37,698 nucleotides of DNA from Coriobacteriia bacterium (GCA_013334745.1 JAAXWY010000021.1:1-37698), one strand, 5' to 3'; positions 1 to 7,241 are shown, counted from the stretch's first letter. A program made the numbers and translations. Notes: generated by a model from the sequence alone, not told the origin.

Positions 1-1419
1 CTGCGCGGGAGCTGTCGGGTAGTTGCCCGGCGGCACAGGAGCGCCCGCGGTGGTGGCGGGCGCAGCCGCCGCCACCGGAGCGGCTGCAGCCGGCGGTGCA
101 GCAACGGCCGGAGCTCCGACGGGTGTCTGGCCGGCAGCAGCCGCAGCAGCGCGCAGCTTCTCGTATGCGCTCTCTCGGTCGAGAGTGGTGTCGTACTTGG
201 CGCCCACAGGCGATGCGGAGCGGATAGCTGCGCGCTGCTCGGGCGCGATCGCACCGATGTGGCCGTGCGGCGGCACGATCCACGCGCGCTCGACGGGCGT
301 GGGCGCACCGGTCGCATCGAGCACGGACAACAGTGCCTCGCCCACGCCAAGCTCGGTGACGGCCTTTGCGACGTCGACGGCGGGGTTGGGTCGGAACGTC
401 TCGGCCATCGCGGTGACGGCCTTCTGGTCCTTGGGCGTGAACGCGCGAAGGGCGTGCTGAACCTTGTTGCCGAGCTGCCCGAGCACGTTATCGGGAATGT
501 CGGTGGGGTTCTGTGTGACGAAGTAGATGCCCACGCCCTTCGAGCGGATGAGCCGCACGACCTGCTCGATCTTCTGCAAGAGCGGTGCGGGTGCATCAGT
601 GAAGAGCAGGTGTGCCTCGTCGAAGAAGAAGACCAGCTTGGGCTTGTCGAGATCGCCCACCTCGGGCATCTGCTCGAAGAGTTCGGATAGCAGCCAGAGC
701 AGCAGCGTGGCGTAGGCCTGCGGGGACTGCATGAGCGTGTCGGCGGCCAACAGATTGATGTAGCCGCGACCGGAGAGATCTGTGCGCATGAGGTCGGCGA
801 GCTCGAGCGCGGGCTCCCCGAAAAATTTGTCGGCGCCCTGAGTCTCGAGGGTCAGCAGCTGGCGCTGGATCGCGCCGATACTCGTCGCGGCGACGTTGCC
901 GTACTCGCGCTGAAGCTGCTCGGCGTTCTCTCCGACCCACGCCAGCACAGCGCGCAGGTCCTTGAGGTCGAGCAGCATGAGGCCGGCTTCGTCGGCCGCC
1001 CGGAATGCGACGTTGAGCACGCCTTCCTGGACGTCGTTGAGCATCAGCATGCGGGCGAGAAGCACCGGTCCCATCTCGCTGACGGTCGCCCGGATGGGCT
1101 GACCTTTCACGCCGAAGACGTCCCAGAGCTGCACCGGACACGGCGTCGTGTCCCAGCCCTCGGCCATGCCCAATTCGCCGAGACGCGCATCGACCTTCGG
1201 GTTGCCACCGCCGGCCTGGCTTGCGCCCGCGAGGTCTCCCTTCACGTCGGCCGCGAAGACCGGCACGCCGATCCGCGAGAAGCCCTCTGCCAATGCTTGT
1301 AGGGTCACGGTCTTGCCCGTGCCGGTCGCGCCGGCCACCAGACCATGCCGGTTGGCCATGTTCGGCAGGATGACCACTTGAGTGGTGGTGTTCTTTGCAG
1401 CGAGAATCGGGTCTGCCAT
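1..1419 (-). CDS. HerA-like ATPase, DUF853/YjgR family (C-terminus cut by window edge)
   Basis: A P-loop ATPase of the HerA/FtsK superfamily, DUF853 (YjgR) subfamily. The cellular role is not established; the family is thought to act on DNA or as a hexameric motor. The start at 1419 is supported by an AAGGAG ribosome site eight bases upstream. The protein opens [10 protein letters not shown], has a Walker A motif GATGTGKT at residues 30-37 and a Walker B-like stretch [12 protein letters not shown] near residue 270, followed by a conserved TQNPTDIP segment. 473 codons are present and the frame is open to base 1. The family is usually about 500 residues, so only a short piece is missing. The last visible 50 residues are an Ala/Pro-rich low-complexity linker. 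It is divergent from the GNAT gene. Family assignment is confident; function is not. Confidence 0.9.
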   Translation of the reverse strand, partial: MADPILAAKNTTTQVVILPNMANRHGLVAGATGTGKTVTLQALAEGFSRIGVPVFAADVKGDLAGASQAGGGNPKVDARLGELGMAEGWDTTPCPVQLWDVFGVKGQPIRATVSEMGPVLLARMLMLNDVQEGVLNVAFRAADEAGLMLLDLKDLRAVLAWVGENAEQLQREYGNVAATSIGAIQRQLLTLETQGADKFFGEPALELADLMRTDLSGRGYINLLAADTLMQSPQAYATLLLWLLSELFEQMPEVGDLDKPKLVFFFDEAHLLFTDAPAPLLQKIEQVVRLIRSKGVGIYFVTQNPTDIPDNVLGQLGNKVQHALRAFTPKDQKAVTAMAETFRPNPAVDVAKAVTELGVGEALLSVLDATGAPTPVERAWIVPPHGHIGAIAPEQRAAIRSASPVGAKYDTTLDRESAYEKLRAAAAAAGQTPVGAPAVAAPPAAAAPVAAAAPATTAGAPVPPGNYPTAPAQ

Positions 1420-1505
1420 TTCAGGCTCCTTTTCGGCGACTTTGACCGTCGGACGACGCGCTGGATTGTGTTATGGGTATTCCCTCCCAAGAGAGAAGTG
1501 TACGT

Positions 1506-1522
1506 CCGGTTGCGACAACCGG
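1506..1522. repeat. 7-bp inverted repeat in the leader of the GNAT gene
   Basis: CCGGTTG-CGA-CAACCGG is a perfect hairpin with a three-base loop lying about 27 bases upstream of the GNAT start, in the divergent intergenic region. It could be an operator or an RNA hairpin; there is no T-tract, so it is not a typical terminator. Confidence 0.4.
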
Positions 1523-1548
1523 CTTGCCTGCAACGAGGGGGACGTGAA

Positions 1549-1983
1549 TTGCGAAGAGCTGTAGTCGAAGATGTGCCCATGCTTATCGAGATGATGGCGG
1601 AGTTCCACGAAGAGGCCGGCCATCCTTTCGACGCGAAACGCGCCAACGCAGCATTCGAGACGCTCATTGCCGATAGGCAGCACGGCGTGGTGTGGCTCGT
1701 GCTCGATGACTACGAGCCGGTCGGCTACGTGGTCATGACCACCGCCTACTCGATGCAATACGGGGGTCGTGTCGGGCTCCTCAACGATCTGTTCGTCCGT
1801 CCCGGGTATCGCAGTCGAGGTCACGGGTCGAGGGTGGTTCGACGGATGCGCTCGGAGGCGAATGCGCTCGACCTGCGGGCGCTGTTCGTTCAGATCGAGG
1901 TGGACAACGCCGCAGCGATCACGGCGTATGGCCGAGCCGGTTTCGAGATGACGGACCGTCGGCTCATGGTTGCGCGACTGTAG
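1549..1983 (+). CDS. GNAT family N-acetyltransferase
   Basis: An acetyl-CoA-dependent N-acetyltransferase of the GNAT fold; the substrate cannot be told from sequence. I chose the TTG at 1549 (144 residues) because the open frame begins to look like a GNAT there (RRAVVEDVPMLIEMM) and an AGGGGG ribosome site lies about eight bases upstream; the frame stays open further 5' but that part overlaps the divergent ATPase. Motif A, which binds the acetyl-CoA pyrophosphate, is visible as LFVRPGYRSRGHGSRVV. The C-terminal EVDNAAAITAYGRAGFEM is the usual N-A-x-x-x-Y-x-K/R-x-G-F motif B. The 3' end overlaps the convergent membrane-protein gene by 20 bases. Confidence 0.85.
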   Translation: MRRAVVEDVPMLIEMMAEFHEEAGHPFDAKRANAAFETLIADRQHGVVWLVLDDYEPVGYVVMTTAYSMQYGGRVGLLNDLFVRPGYRSRGHGSRVVRRMRSEANALDLRALFVQIEVDNAAAITAYGRAGFEMTDRRLMVARL

Positions 1984-2545
1984 GTGCCGCGGAATCGGCC
2001 GCAGCCTCCTCGCGGCGTACGCGTTCGACGCGCGGCATCAGCGCAGGAAACCGCTCCCACACCGCTTCGACTGCCGCCGTGGCGTTCTCCTCGGACAGGC
2101 CAGTTCCGAATCGGATCGTCTTGCCTTTGTGGTCGAAGGAGATGAACTCCTTCTTGTCGCCGGAACTCGCAGTCGGTCGCACGTTGGTCACATCTGCCAT
2201 GGGGTAGCGCCAGTCGAGCCCGATGCGAAACGCCTCGACCCTGCGACGGGCCTCGGAGGCGGAGAAGGTCACGATCTCGCGCCCTCCCAGTGACATCGCG
2301 AGGACTGTGATCGCGAATGCGCCGCCGAGCGTCCAGCCGATGAGCCAGACGACCAGGAAGATCGAACCGACCGACAGCGAACGGAGCTCGCGCACGAGGC
2401 CGACGAGCGCGAAGGTCTCGCCGGCGAGCCAGCCCACCAGCCACACCGACATGAACGCCGCGACACAGCCCGCCTTCTGAGTGGGCATCACGATTCGGAT
2501 GCGCTCCGGTGTCTGCTCGATCACGGTCTCGGTGTACGTTGTCAT
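1964..2545 (-). CDS. Conserved membrane protein, two transmembrane helices
   Basis: A 193-residue protein of unknown function. The start at 2545 (MTTYTETVIEQTPERIRI) is preferred over an upstream in-frame ATG at 2704 because the extra 53 residues look like translated non-coding DNA and overlap the divergent gene. Two hydrophobic helices near residues 27-45 and 57-85 are joined by a short basic loop, followed by a soluble C-terminal domain with alternating beta-like stretches (REIVTFSASEARRRVEAF, EFISFDHKGKTIRFGTGL) resembling small PH-like domains attached to membrane anchors. The tail is Ala/Glu/Arg-rich. It converges on the GNAT gene. No enzymatic motif seen. Confidence 0.7.
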   Translation of the reverse strand: MTTYTETVIEQTPERIRIVMPTQKAGCVAAFMSVWLVGWLAGETFALVGLVRELRSLSVGSIFLVVWLIGWTLGGAFAITVLAMSLGGREIVTFSASEARRRVEAFRIGLDWRYPMADVTNVRPTASSGDKKEFISFDHKGKTIRFGTGLSEENATAAVEAVWERFPALMPRVERVRREEAAADSAAPTVAQP

Positions 2546-2687
2546 GCTGCAAGTATCGGCAGCCGCGCGGCGTCTGTGAAGCACGGATGAATGCGCCGCC
2601 GACCGATGGCCGCACCACATGGTGCCCACGCCCTGCGCTACGCTGTACCCGTCAGTCCGAGCGACCCATTCCGCGAACCCGGGGAGC

Positions 2688-3146
2688 ATGCCTGTGTACG
2701 ACATCGGTGTCAGCTACGTTCCGCAGCGCATGGCGCTGATCGCGCATCGCCGAGTGAGCGCACTCGAGGCTCCGGCCGTGATCGCGCAGGCATTCGACGA
2801 GATCGCGGCGCACATCGCATCGGGGGCCGCGGTCGGCGCCGAGGAGTGCATCGCGATGTTCCCGCGCGACTTCTCGGCGGACGGTGAATACGACATCCGA
2901 ATCGCGGTGGTCATCGCCGACGGCGTCCCGGCGCCCGGTATCGAGCTCGACGAGCTGCCGGCGTGTCAGGTCGTGCGGGCCGTGCACCGTGGCCCGTACG
3001 CCGACACCGCGGTGGGCTGGACCGCGATCGAGGAGTGGATGGACGAGCGCGACCTCGATCCCGCACGCGACCTGTGGGAGGTCTACGTCACAGGCCCCGA
3101 TGAGATCGACGAGCCGATCACCGAGTTGCTGGTGCCGCTGCCGTGA
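2688..3146 (+). CDS. GyrI-like small-molecule-binding domain protein
   Basis: A 152-residue stand-alone GyrI-like (AraC effector-binding, SOUL/GyrI fold) domain. Such domains bind hydrophobic or cationic small molecules. Typical features are the opening beta strand (VYDIGVSYVPQRMALIAHRR), the central FSADGEYDIRIAVVI segment, the strand-turn HRGPYADTAVGWTAIEEWM, and the end DLWEVYVTGPDEIDEPITELLVPL, where family members usually have an acidic ligand-contacting residue. The start is ATG 2688, with GGGGAG very close upstream; GTG 2694, two codons in, has better spacing and is an alternative. The stop codon overlaps the start of the next gene by four bases, so the two are probably translationally coupled. 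Confidence 0.8.
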   Translation: MPVYDIGVSYVPQRMALIAHRRVSALEAPAVIAQAFDEIAAHIASGAAVGAEECIAMFPRDFSADGEYDIRIAVVIADGVPAPGIELDELPACQVVRAVHRGPYADTAVGWTAIEEWMDERDLDPARDLWEVYVTGPDEIDEPITELLVPLP

Positions 3147-3772
3147 GTGTCGACGACATCGACGTGCGCCAAGCGCTCGCCGATCCGCCCCCCGCACCGC
3201 CGGGTGAGCGGTTGTGGGTGTGGGCGGTAAGCGCGGCGGCGGTGATCGTGATCGGGGCGCTCAGCGCGACAAGCGGTGCGCGCGTCCCCTTGCTGTGGTT
3301 CGTCGACTTCGGCGTGCACGAGTTCGGCCACATGGTCTTCATGTGGGCGCCCTGGACCGTTACGGCAGCAGCGGGCTCGATCTCACAGGTCGCGCTTCCG
3401 CTGGGGCTGGCTGCCTACTTCGCGTTCGCCCGCCGCGAGCTCTGGGCCGCCGCACCGCTACTGGCGTGGGCCGGCGCCTCAGCGCGCAATGCCGCCGTCT
3501 ACATCGCCGACGCACCGTACCAGCGGCTTCAGCTGTGGGGCGGGGAGGGGAGCTTGCACGACTGGGCGCAGCTGCTCCAGGGCAAGCCGATGATGCTCGC
3601 CGAGGAGATCGCCTGGACCGTTAACGCTGTTGGTTGGCTCGCCATCGCAGGAGCGCTCGCGATGGCGCTCGTTCAGATCGTGCGGATCGTGCGGCTGCGT
3701 CGCGCGGCCGCTGCGGACCTCGCGCGCCATGCGACGTTACCGGTGCGCGAGCCGCGCGGGCCTATCGGCTGA
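3143..3772 (+). CDS. Polytopic membrane protein with HEFGH putative metal site
   Basis: A 209-residue integral membrane protein. The GTG start overlaps the preceding TGA (GTGA). About five hydrophobic segments are visible after a soluble N-terminus of about 22 residues. HEFGH (H59, E60, H63) sits in a membrane segment and matches the HExxH zinc-ligand pattern. Two further conserved-looking blocks follow: YIADA (D123) and HDW (H139-D140-W141), both of which could complete a metal site. I recall a family of uncharacterised bacterial membrane proteins sharing this HExGH / YIADA / HDW layout. It lacks the NPDG-type motif of M50 site-2 proteases, so protease activity is not established. The coupling to the GyrI-like gene suggests a joint role. 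Confidence 0.75.
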   Translation: MSVDDIDVRQALADPPPAPPGERLWVWAVSAAAVIVIGALSATSGARVPLLWFVDFGVHEFGHMVFMWAPWTVTAAAGSISQVALPLGLAAYFAFARRELWAAAPLLAWAGASARNAAVYIADAPYQRLQLWGGEGSLHDWAQLLQGKPMMLAEEIAWTVNAVGWLAIAGALAMALVQIVRIVRLRRAAAADLARHATLPVREPRGPIG

Positions 3773-3800
3773 GCGAGGGCTGGTCGTGTCCCGGCTCGCT
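3772..3800. terminator. Hairpin between convergent genes
   Basis: AGCGAG (3772-3777) and CTCGCT (3795-3800) are inverted, with further partial pairing inside. It lies exactly between the convergent HEFGH gene and the glycosyltransferase gene. There is no U-tract on either strand, so it may be a weak bidirectional terminator or simply a stem. Confidence 0.3.
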
Positions 3801-4974
3801 AGCCCAGCTTGAAGCGCTGCGCCGCGAGCAGGTCGGCCGCCGAGTAGAACGTGTCGCGCCACACGACGCCTCCGCGCGAGCGCACGAGAAACGCGCTGCG
3901 CACCACCGCGGCGGCCACGAGCACCCAGCCGATCGGCCACAGGAGCGCCGGCCAGATGAGCCCGGTGTTGCGGTGCAGCGCGGCCCCGGTCGTCAACGTC
4001 GCAACGACGGTCGTCGCTACGCCGAGCCACATAAGCCACGTGATCTGCGCACCGAGCCCCAGAGCCAGCGCCAAGAGCGGTGAGTACTCGATCAAGCCGA
4101 ACAGCGCGAACACGAGCGCGACGAGTGGGAACGGCGTGCCGGCGAATGTACCGCCATTCTTCTCAACGCCGCAGAAGAACTCGCCCACGCTGCCGTAGAT
4201 GCTTACGGATGCCGCGTCGCGGCCGTTGAGGTACTCGCAGCGTCCGCCGGCGCGTTTGACCATTGCGCCGAGCGCCATGTCGTCGGCGGTCTCGAGTCGC
4301 AGGTACTCGAATCCCGGAGTGCGGTCGAACGCCGAGCGGCGCACGAGCGTGAAGCCGCCGCTGCCGACCGCCGCTTTGGAGTTGGGATCGCGCACGGAGT
4401 CGGGGCTGACGGCTATCGCCATGATGCGGACGAAGATCGCCCACAGCACGTCGACGAACCCGCTCTTGCTGCGGAACTCGGGAACCAGCGCAACGAGGTC
4501 GAAGCCGTTCGCCTCGCAGTGCGCAAGCGCGCGGCCGAGCATCCCGGGCGCGATCTCAATGTCGGCGTCGGAGAACAGCAGCCAGTCGCCGGTGGCTTCG
4601 CGGGTTCCAAGCTCGAGTGCGTGCACCTTGCCGAGCCACCCATCCGGCAGTAGGTCGACCCGGACAGCGCGAATGCGTGAATCCGCGGCGGCGAAGTCGG
4701 CGAGAATCTGCGAGGTGCCGTCGCTCGACCGGTCGTCGACGACCACGATCTCAAGGTCGGGATAGCGGTCGGAGAGGCGCGAACGCAGCGAGTTGCCGAT
4801 CTCGGCAGCCTCGTTGCGAGCAGGCACGATCACGCTCACGCGAGGCCAGACGGCGGGCGAGGGCGGTGCGAGTTTCGAGAGATCCTGGATCTGCCCGAGG
4901 TTGCGTGCGACGACGAAGGCCTGCAAGAACCAGCAGGCGCAGAGTGCTGCGACGATGACTGCGAGAACGATCAT
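3799..4974 (-). CDS. Membrane-bound family 2 glycosyltransferase
   Basis: A GT-A fold glycosyltransferase of family GT2 with an N-terminal membrane anchor (about residues 2-20) and three to four C-terminal helices (about residues 285-375). Catalytic features are visible: PARNE (51-55), VVVDDRSSDGT (77-87), SDAD (135-138) as the DxD metal/nucleotide-sugar motif, and LETADDMALG as the acceptor-side acidic motif. The block GWLGKVHALELG resembles the hopanoid-associated HpnB and carotenoid CrtQ-like branch, which suggests a lipid or isoprenoid acceptor, but the acceptor cannot be read directly. A GGGAGG ribosome site precedes the start. It lies 85 bases downstream of hgcB on the same strand and may be co-transcribed, although a hairpin sits in the gap. 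Confidence 0.85.
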   Translation of the reverse strand: MIVLAVIVAALCACWFLQAFVVARNLGQIQDLSKLAPPSPAVWPRVSVIVPARNEAAEIGNSLRSRLSDRYPDLEIVVVDDRSSDGTSQILADFAAADSRIRAVRVDLLPDGWLGKVHALELGTREATGDWLLFSDADIEIAPGMLGRALAHCEANGFDLVALVPEFRSKSGFVDVLWAIFVRIMAIAVSPDSVRDPNSKAAVGSGGFTLVRRSAFDRTPGFEYLRLETADDMALGAMVKRAGGRCEYLNGRDAASVSIYGSVGEFFCGVEKNGGTFAGTPFPLVALVFALFGLIEYSPLLALALGLGAQITWLMWLGVATTVVATLTTGAALHRNTGLIWPALLWPIGWVLVAAAVVRSAFLVRSRGGVVWRDTFYSAADLLAAQRFKLG

Positions 4975-5029
4975 GTTTTGCTACCTCCCAAACCAACTAT
5001 CGGCTTAGGAGTGCAAGGGCATTACCCGA

Positions 5030-5048
5030 GCCGACCGAACCGGTCGGC
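5030..5048 (-). terminator. 8-bp hairpin downstream of hgcB
   Basis: GCCGACCG-AAC-CGGTCGGC is a perfect 8-bp stem with a three-base loop, 12 bases past the hgcB stop. It has no T-tract on the minus strand, so it may attenuate or stabilise the hgcAB message rather than terminate fully before the glycosyltransferase gene. Confidence 0.4.
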
Positions 5049-5059
5049 GAGCGGTGCTA

Positions 5060-5548
5060 TCAAGAAGGCGCAGCCCGTTCGCCCGACGTCGTCGGCCCGG
5101 CGCTTGAGCTGCAGCAACTCGAGGGCTGCGGAACCGCACGCGGTGCGAGCTCGCGCGGTTCGACCGGCGGCATGACCGGGCCGACGCTCGCGCAGCACCC
5201 GGTGCTCGGTGCCGCTGTCGCTGCAGGGGCATCACCGCAGCAGGAGCCACCCGCCGACGCGCCTTCGGTCGAGCAGCCGCACGTGGGCTCACCGCCGTAG
5301 ATCCAGCTGTGGATGATCGCCGCTGCGCAGCCGACGCCCGGCTCGACCGATATCGCGCCGGAGGAGCAGTTCATCGCGCAAGCGCCGCACTCCATGCAGG
5401 CCCCGCGATCGGCGAGGTACGCGCGCTTATCGGGACCGATCGCGAACACGCCGTGCGGACATACGAGCGTGCACTGTCGGCAGCCGGTGCACTTCTCGGC
5501 GTCGAGAGCGAGGGTCACGGCATCCTCGAGATAGCGCAGTCCCTGCAT
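5060..5548 (-). CDS. hgcB: HgcB, mercury-methylation ferredoxin with a cysteine-pair-rich tail
   Basis: HgcB is the 2[4Fe-4S] ferredoxin that reduces the corrinoid of HgcA and is thought to deliver Hg(II) for methylation. The start at 5548 follows the hgcA stop by one base and has GGAGG upstream; an in-frame extension further upstream lies inside hgcA. The first cluster is C20-x2-C23-x2-C26-x3-C30 (CTGCRQCTLVCPHGVF), the second C51-x2-C54-x2-C57-x3-C61 (CMECGACAMNC). The HgcB-specific GVGCA follows, with C74 matching the essential single cysteine of characterised HgcB. Known HgcB proteins are about 95 residues and end in a vicinal Cys pair; this one has 162 residues. Its Ser/Ala/Pro-rich tail carries C90-x-C92 and three Cys-Cys pairs (103-104, 118-119, 145-146). 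Identification rests on these motifs and on the adjacent hgcA. Confidence 0.93.
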   Translation of the reverse strand: MQGLRYLEDAVTLALDAEKCTGCRQCTLVCPHGVFAIGPDKRAYLADRGACMECGACAMNCSSGAISVEPGVGCAAAIIHSWIYGGEPTCGCSTEGASAGGSCCGDAPAATAAPSTGCCASVGPVMPPVEPRELAPRAVPQPSSCCSSSAGPTTSGERAAPS

Positions 5549-5549
5549 G

Positions 5550-6617
5550 TCAGCCTCCGATCCGCGTCGCCCAGGCGACGGTCCAACAGATGAGCGCGAT
5601 GCCGAGCGCCACGACTTGAACGGGGATGGCCCGTCGCAACTCGAACTCGACTCCACTGGGAGAAGTGTACGGCGTTGAGCCGGTGAAGTTCACGCCGACG
5701 TAGGACGCGGTCGCCGAGACGGCCAGCACGACCGCCGCCCACTGCCATGCGCTCATCAGCCCGAGCATGCCCGGCAGCGCGAGCAGGGCGCCAAGCGCGA
5801 CCAGCGCTCCGATGACCGCGCCCTTGATGGTGAAGGCGCGTCCGGGGAGCCACGGCAGCAGAGCCGGCACAGCGACCGCTCCTGATAGCACCGCCAGCGC
5901 GAAGGCGAGGGTCGCCGGGAACAGCGCCATCAGCACGGCCTGCCAAGCGAAGCCTCGCGCACCGATCGACGCCCCCAGCACTGCGAACGCCGCCATGATC
6001 GGAATCGCCCACAACCCGTACTTGAGCGAGGGCACGAGCTCCATCGGCGACAGCGCGAGCCTCTCGGGAACGGTGAATGTCACGGCGCGCATCTCGGGGG
6101 TCGCCTTGAGGCCGGCCGCAAGGAACTCACTCAGGTCAGCCGAGCGCACCGGGCCCCACACGACGCGGTATCCGGTCGCCGCGCGCACCGCATCTGCCGA
6201 GACGCCCACGGCCCCGAACTGCGGCAACACGATGGTCTCGTGCCCCACGTACTCGGCAAGGTGGGTGGAGAAGATGCGGCGCACCAACTCGTCGGTGCCG
6301 AAGGTCTTCTTGCCGGCCGCGCACCACACGTTGATGCCGTACGTCTCAAGCACCAGCAGCCAGACATCGGTGCCGGCGAGGTCGCGTCGCACGAGGTCGA
6401 CGGTCATGCGGTAGTTGCAGGTCACGATGACGGGCGAGTCGGGCGTGGGATCGCCAACCCGATACAGGCCAGGCTCGAAGCGCGCCTTCATCCGGCCGAT
6501 ACCCCACCGGAATCCCCAGCGGGCCAGCGTGTCGCTCAACGTCAGTGTCGACGACAGTCGCACGACGTCATCCGGCGAAGCGTACGAATTCGATCCCGTG
6601 TCTCCGAGAAGTCCCAT
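5550..6617 (-). CDS. hgcA: HgcA, corrinoid protein for mercury methylation
   Basis: HgcA is the membrane-anchored corrinoid protein that transfers a methyl group to Hg(II). The diagnostic cap-helix motif N(V/I)WCA(A/G)GK is present as NVWCAAGK (residues 96-103), with C99 as the lower-axial cobalt ligand seen in characterised HgcA. Downstream are the corrinoid-domain segment VVWGPVRSADLSEFL (about 152-166) and a C-terminal membrane domain of about five helices (about 200-350) containing the HgcA-typical VNFTGSTPYTSPSGVEFE. The length, 355 residues, compares with about 338 for the Pseudodesulfovibrio mercurii ND132 protein. The motif and membrane domain separate it from the carbon-monoxide-dehydrogenase corrinoid protein CdhD/AcsC. 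It is first in an operon with hgcB and has its own promoter and two operator-like dyads. The ribosome site is weak (GGTGG). Confidence 0.95.
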   Translation of the reverse strand: MGLLGDTGSNSYASPDDVVRLSSTLTLSDTLARWGFRWGIGRMKARFEPGLYRVGDPTPDSPVIVTCNYRMTVDLVRRDLAGTDVWLLVLETYGINVWCAAGKKTFGTDELVRRIFSTHLAEYVGHETIVLPQFGAVGVSADAVRAATGYRVVWGPVRSADLSEFLAAGLKATPEMRAVTFTVPERLALSPMELVPSLKYGLWAIPIMAAFAVLGASIGARGFAWQAVLMALFPATLAFALAVLSGAVAVPALLPWLPGRAFTIKGAVIGALVALGALLALPGMLGLMSAWQWAAVVLAVSATASYVGVNFTGSTPYTSPSGVEFELRRAIPVQVVALGIALICWTVAWATRIGG

Positions 6618-6630
6618 GTGCCACCAATGA

Positions 6631-6646
6631 TTCGATGATTGTCGAA
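6631..6646 (-). promoter_or_regulatory. Putative operator 2 of the hgcA promoter
   Basis: On the minus strand this reads TTCGACAATCATCGAA, a dyad with 5-bp perfect arms. It sits in the 5' leader of hgcA, roughly +7 to +22 from the predicted transcription start. It matches operator 1 at 12 of 16 positions. The half-site style is like ArsR/SmtB-family operators, but no regulator gene is adjacent. Confidence 0.55.
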
Positions 6647-6659
6647 GTAGTGTCGCCCG

Positions 6660-6689
6660 ATAGTAGTTTGATGTTCATCGAAGTGTCAA
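6660..6689 (-). promoter_or_regulatory. Promoter of hgcAB
   Basis: On the minus strand a perfect -35 TTGACA (6689-6684) is followed by an 18-base spacer and TACTAT as the -10 (6665-6660). The predicted start of transcription is near 6653, giving a leader of about 36 bases. It is the best-formed sigma-70-type promoter in the window. Confidence 0.7.
6667..6682 (-). promoter_or_regulatory. Putative operator 1 within the hgcA promoter spacer
   Basis: The minus strand reads TTCGATGAACATCAAA, an inverted repeat of TTCGATG with one mismatch, filling the spacer between -35 and -10. A bound repressor here would block RNA polymerase. Its centre is 36 bases from the centre of operator 2. Confidence 0.55.
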
Positions 6690-6767
6690 CGGTGCCGAGC
6701 ATCGCCGGTCGGGGTACCCTCATCCTGAGCAATCAGGCAGACCCATCAGGCGAGGAATGGAGGGCGC

Positions 6768-7163
6768 ATGTTCAAGGAGTTCAAGGAGTTCGCGTTCAAA
6801 GGCGACGTCGTGAACCTGGCGATCGGTGTCGTGATAGGTGCGGCGTTCTCGGCGATCATCAAGTCGTTCGTGGACAATCTGATCAACCCGCTGATCGGAC
6901 TGGTGGGGGGCGGGAAGGCCGCGCTCGATGCCCTGGTGATTCACGTCACGCCGACCGTCTCAATCACGTACGGTGCGTTTCTCTCGGCGGTTCTGAACTT
7001 CGTCATCGTCGCGTTCTCACTGTTTCTGGTGGTGAAGTCGGTGAACCGGTTCCGTAAGCAGGAGGAGGAAGCCGATGACCGCGAGTGCCCACGCTGCCTG
7101 ACCCTCATACCCAAGGCCGCCACGCGGTGCTCGGCGTGCACATCGGAGCTGACAGCGGAGTGA
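6768..7163 (+). CDS. mscL: Large-conductance mechanosensitive channel MscL with zinc-ribbon tail
   Basis: A homopentameric channel of the cytoplasmic membrane that opens under high tension and releases solutes on hypo-osmotic shock. The start (MFKEFKEFAFKGDVVNLAIG) is typical and has GGAGGG upstream. The N-terminal amphipathic helix is followed by TM1 (about 14-40, with the gate region VIGAAFSAII) and TM2 (about 68-92). The usual C-terminal helix after the basic stretch NRFRKQEEE is replaced or extended by CPRC...CSAC (C107, C110, C121, C124), a four-cysteine zinc-ribbon pattern seen in some high-GC Gram-positive and related MscL proteins. Length 131. It is divergent from hgcA. Confidence 0.95.
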   Translation: MFKEFKEFAFKGDVVNLAIGVVIGAAFSAIIKSFVDNLINPLIGLVGGGKAALDALVIHVTPTVSITYGAFLSAVLNFVIVAFSLFLVVKSVNRFRKQEEEADDRECPRCLTLIPKAATRCSACTSELTAE

Positions 7164-7241
7164 CTATTGCTGGCTCGAGGCCTTGAGGCCGGGAGCGCTG
7201 GCAGGGTGTAGATTCGGTGGAGTTGCCGCTGGTAGAGCGGC

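Noticed and set aside
23-690. Plus-strand open frames opposite the DUF853 ATPase
   Set aside because: Antisense to a gene with clear Walker motifs; the Ala-rich translation comes from the GC-rich linker.
3143-3772. Calling the HEFGH protein a site-2 protease (M50)
   Set aside because: It lacks the NPDG/LDG motif and the usual helix arrangement, so only a metal-binding membrane protein is supported.
3799-4974. Naming the glycosyltransferase hpnB or crtQ
   Set aside because: The resemblance is in general GT2 blocks; there are no hopanoid or carotenoid genes nearby.
5060-5548. Plain 2[4Fe-4S] ferredoxin
   Set aside because: GVGCA after the second cluster, the tail cysteine pairs and the coupled hgcA specify HgcB.
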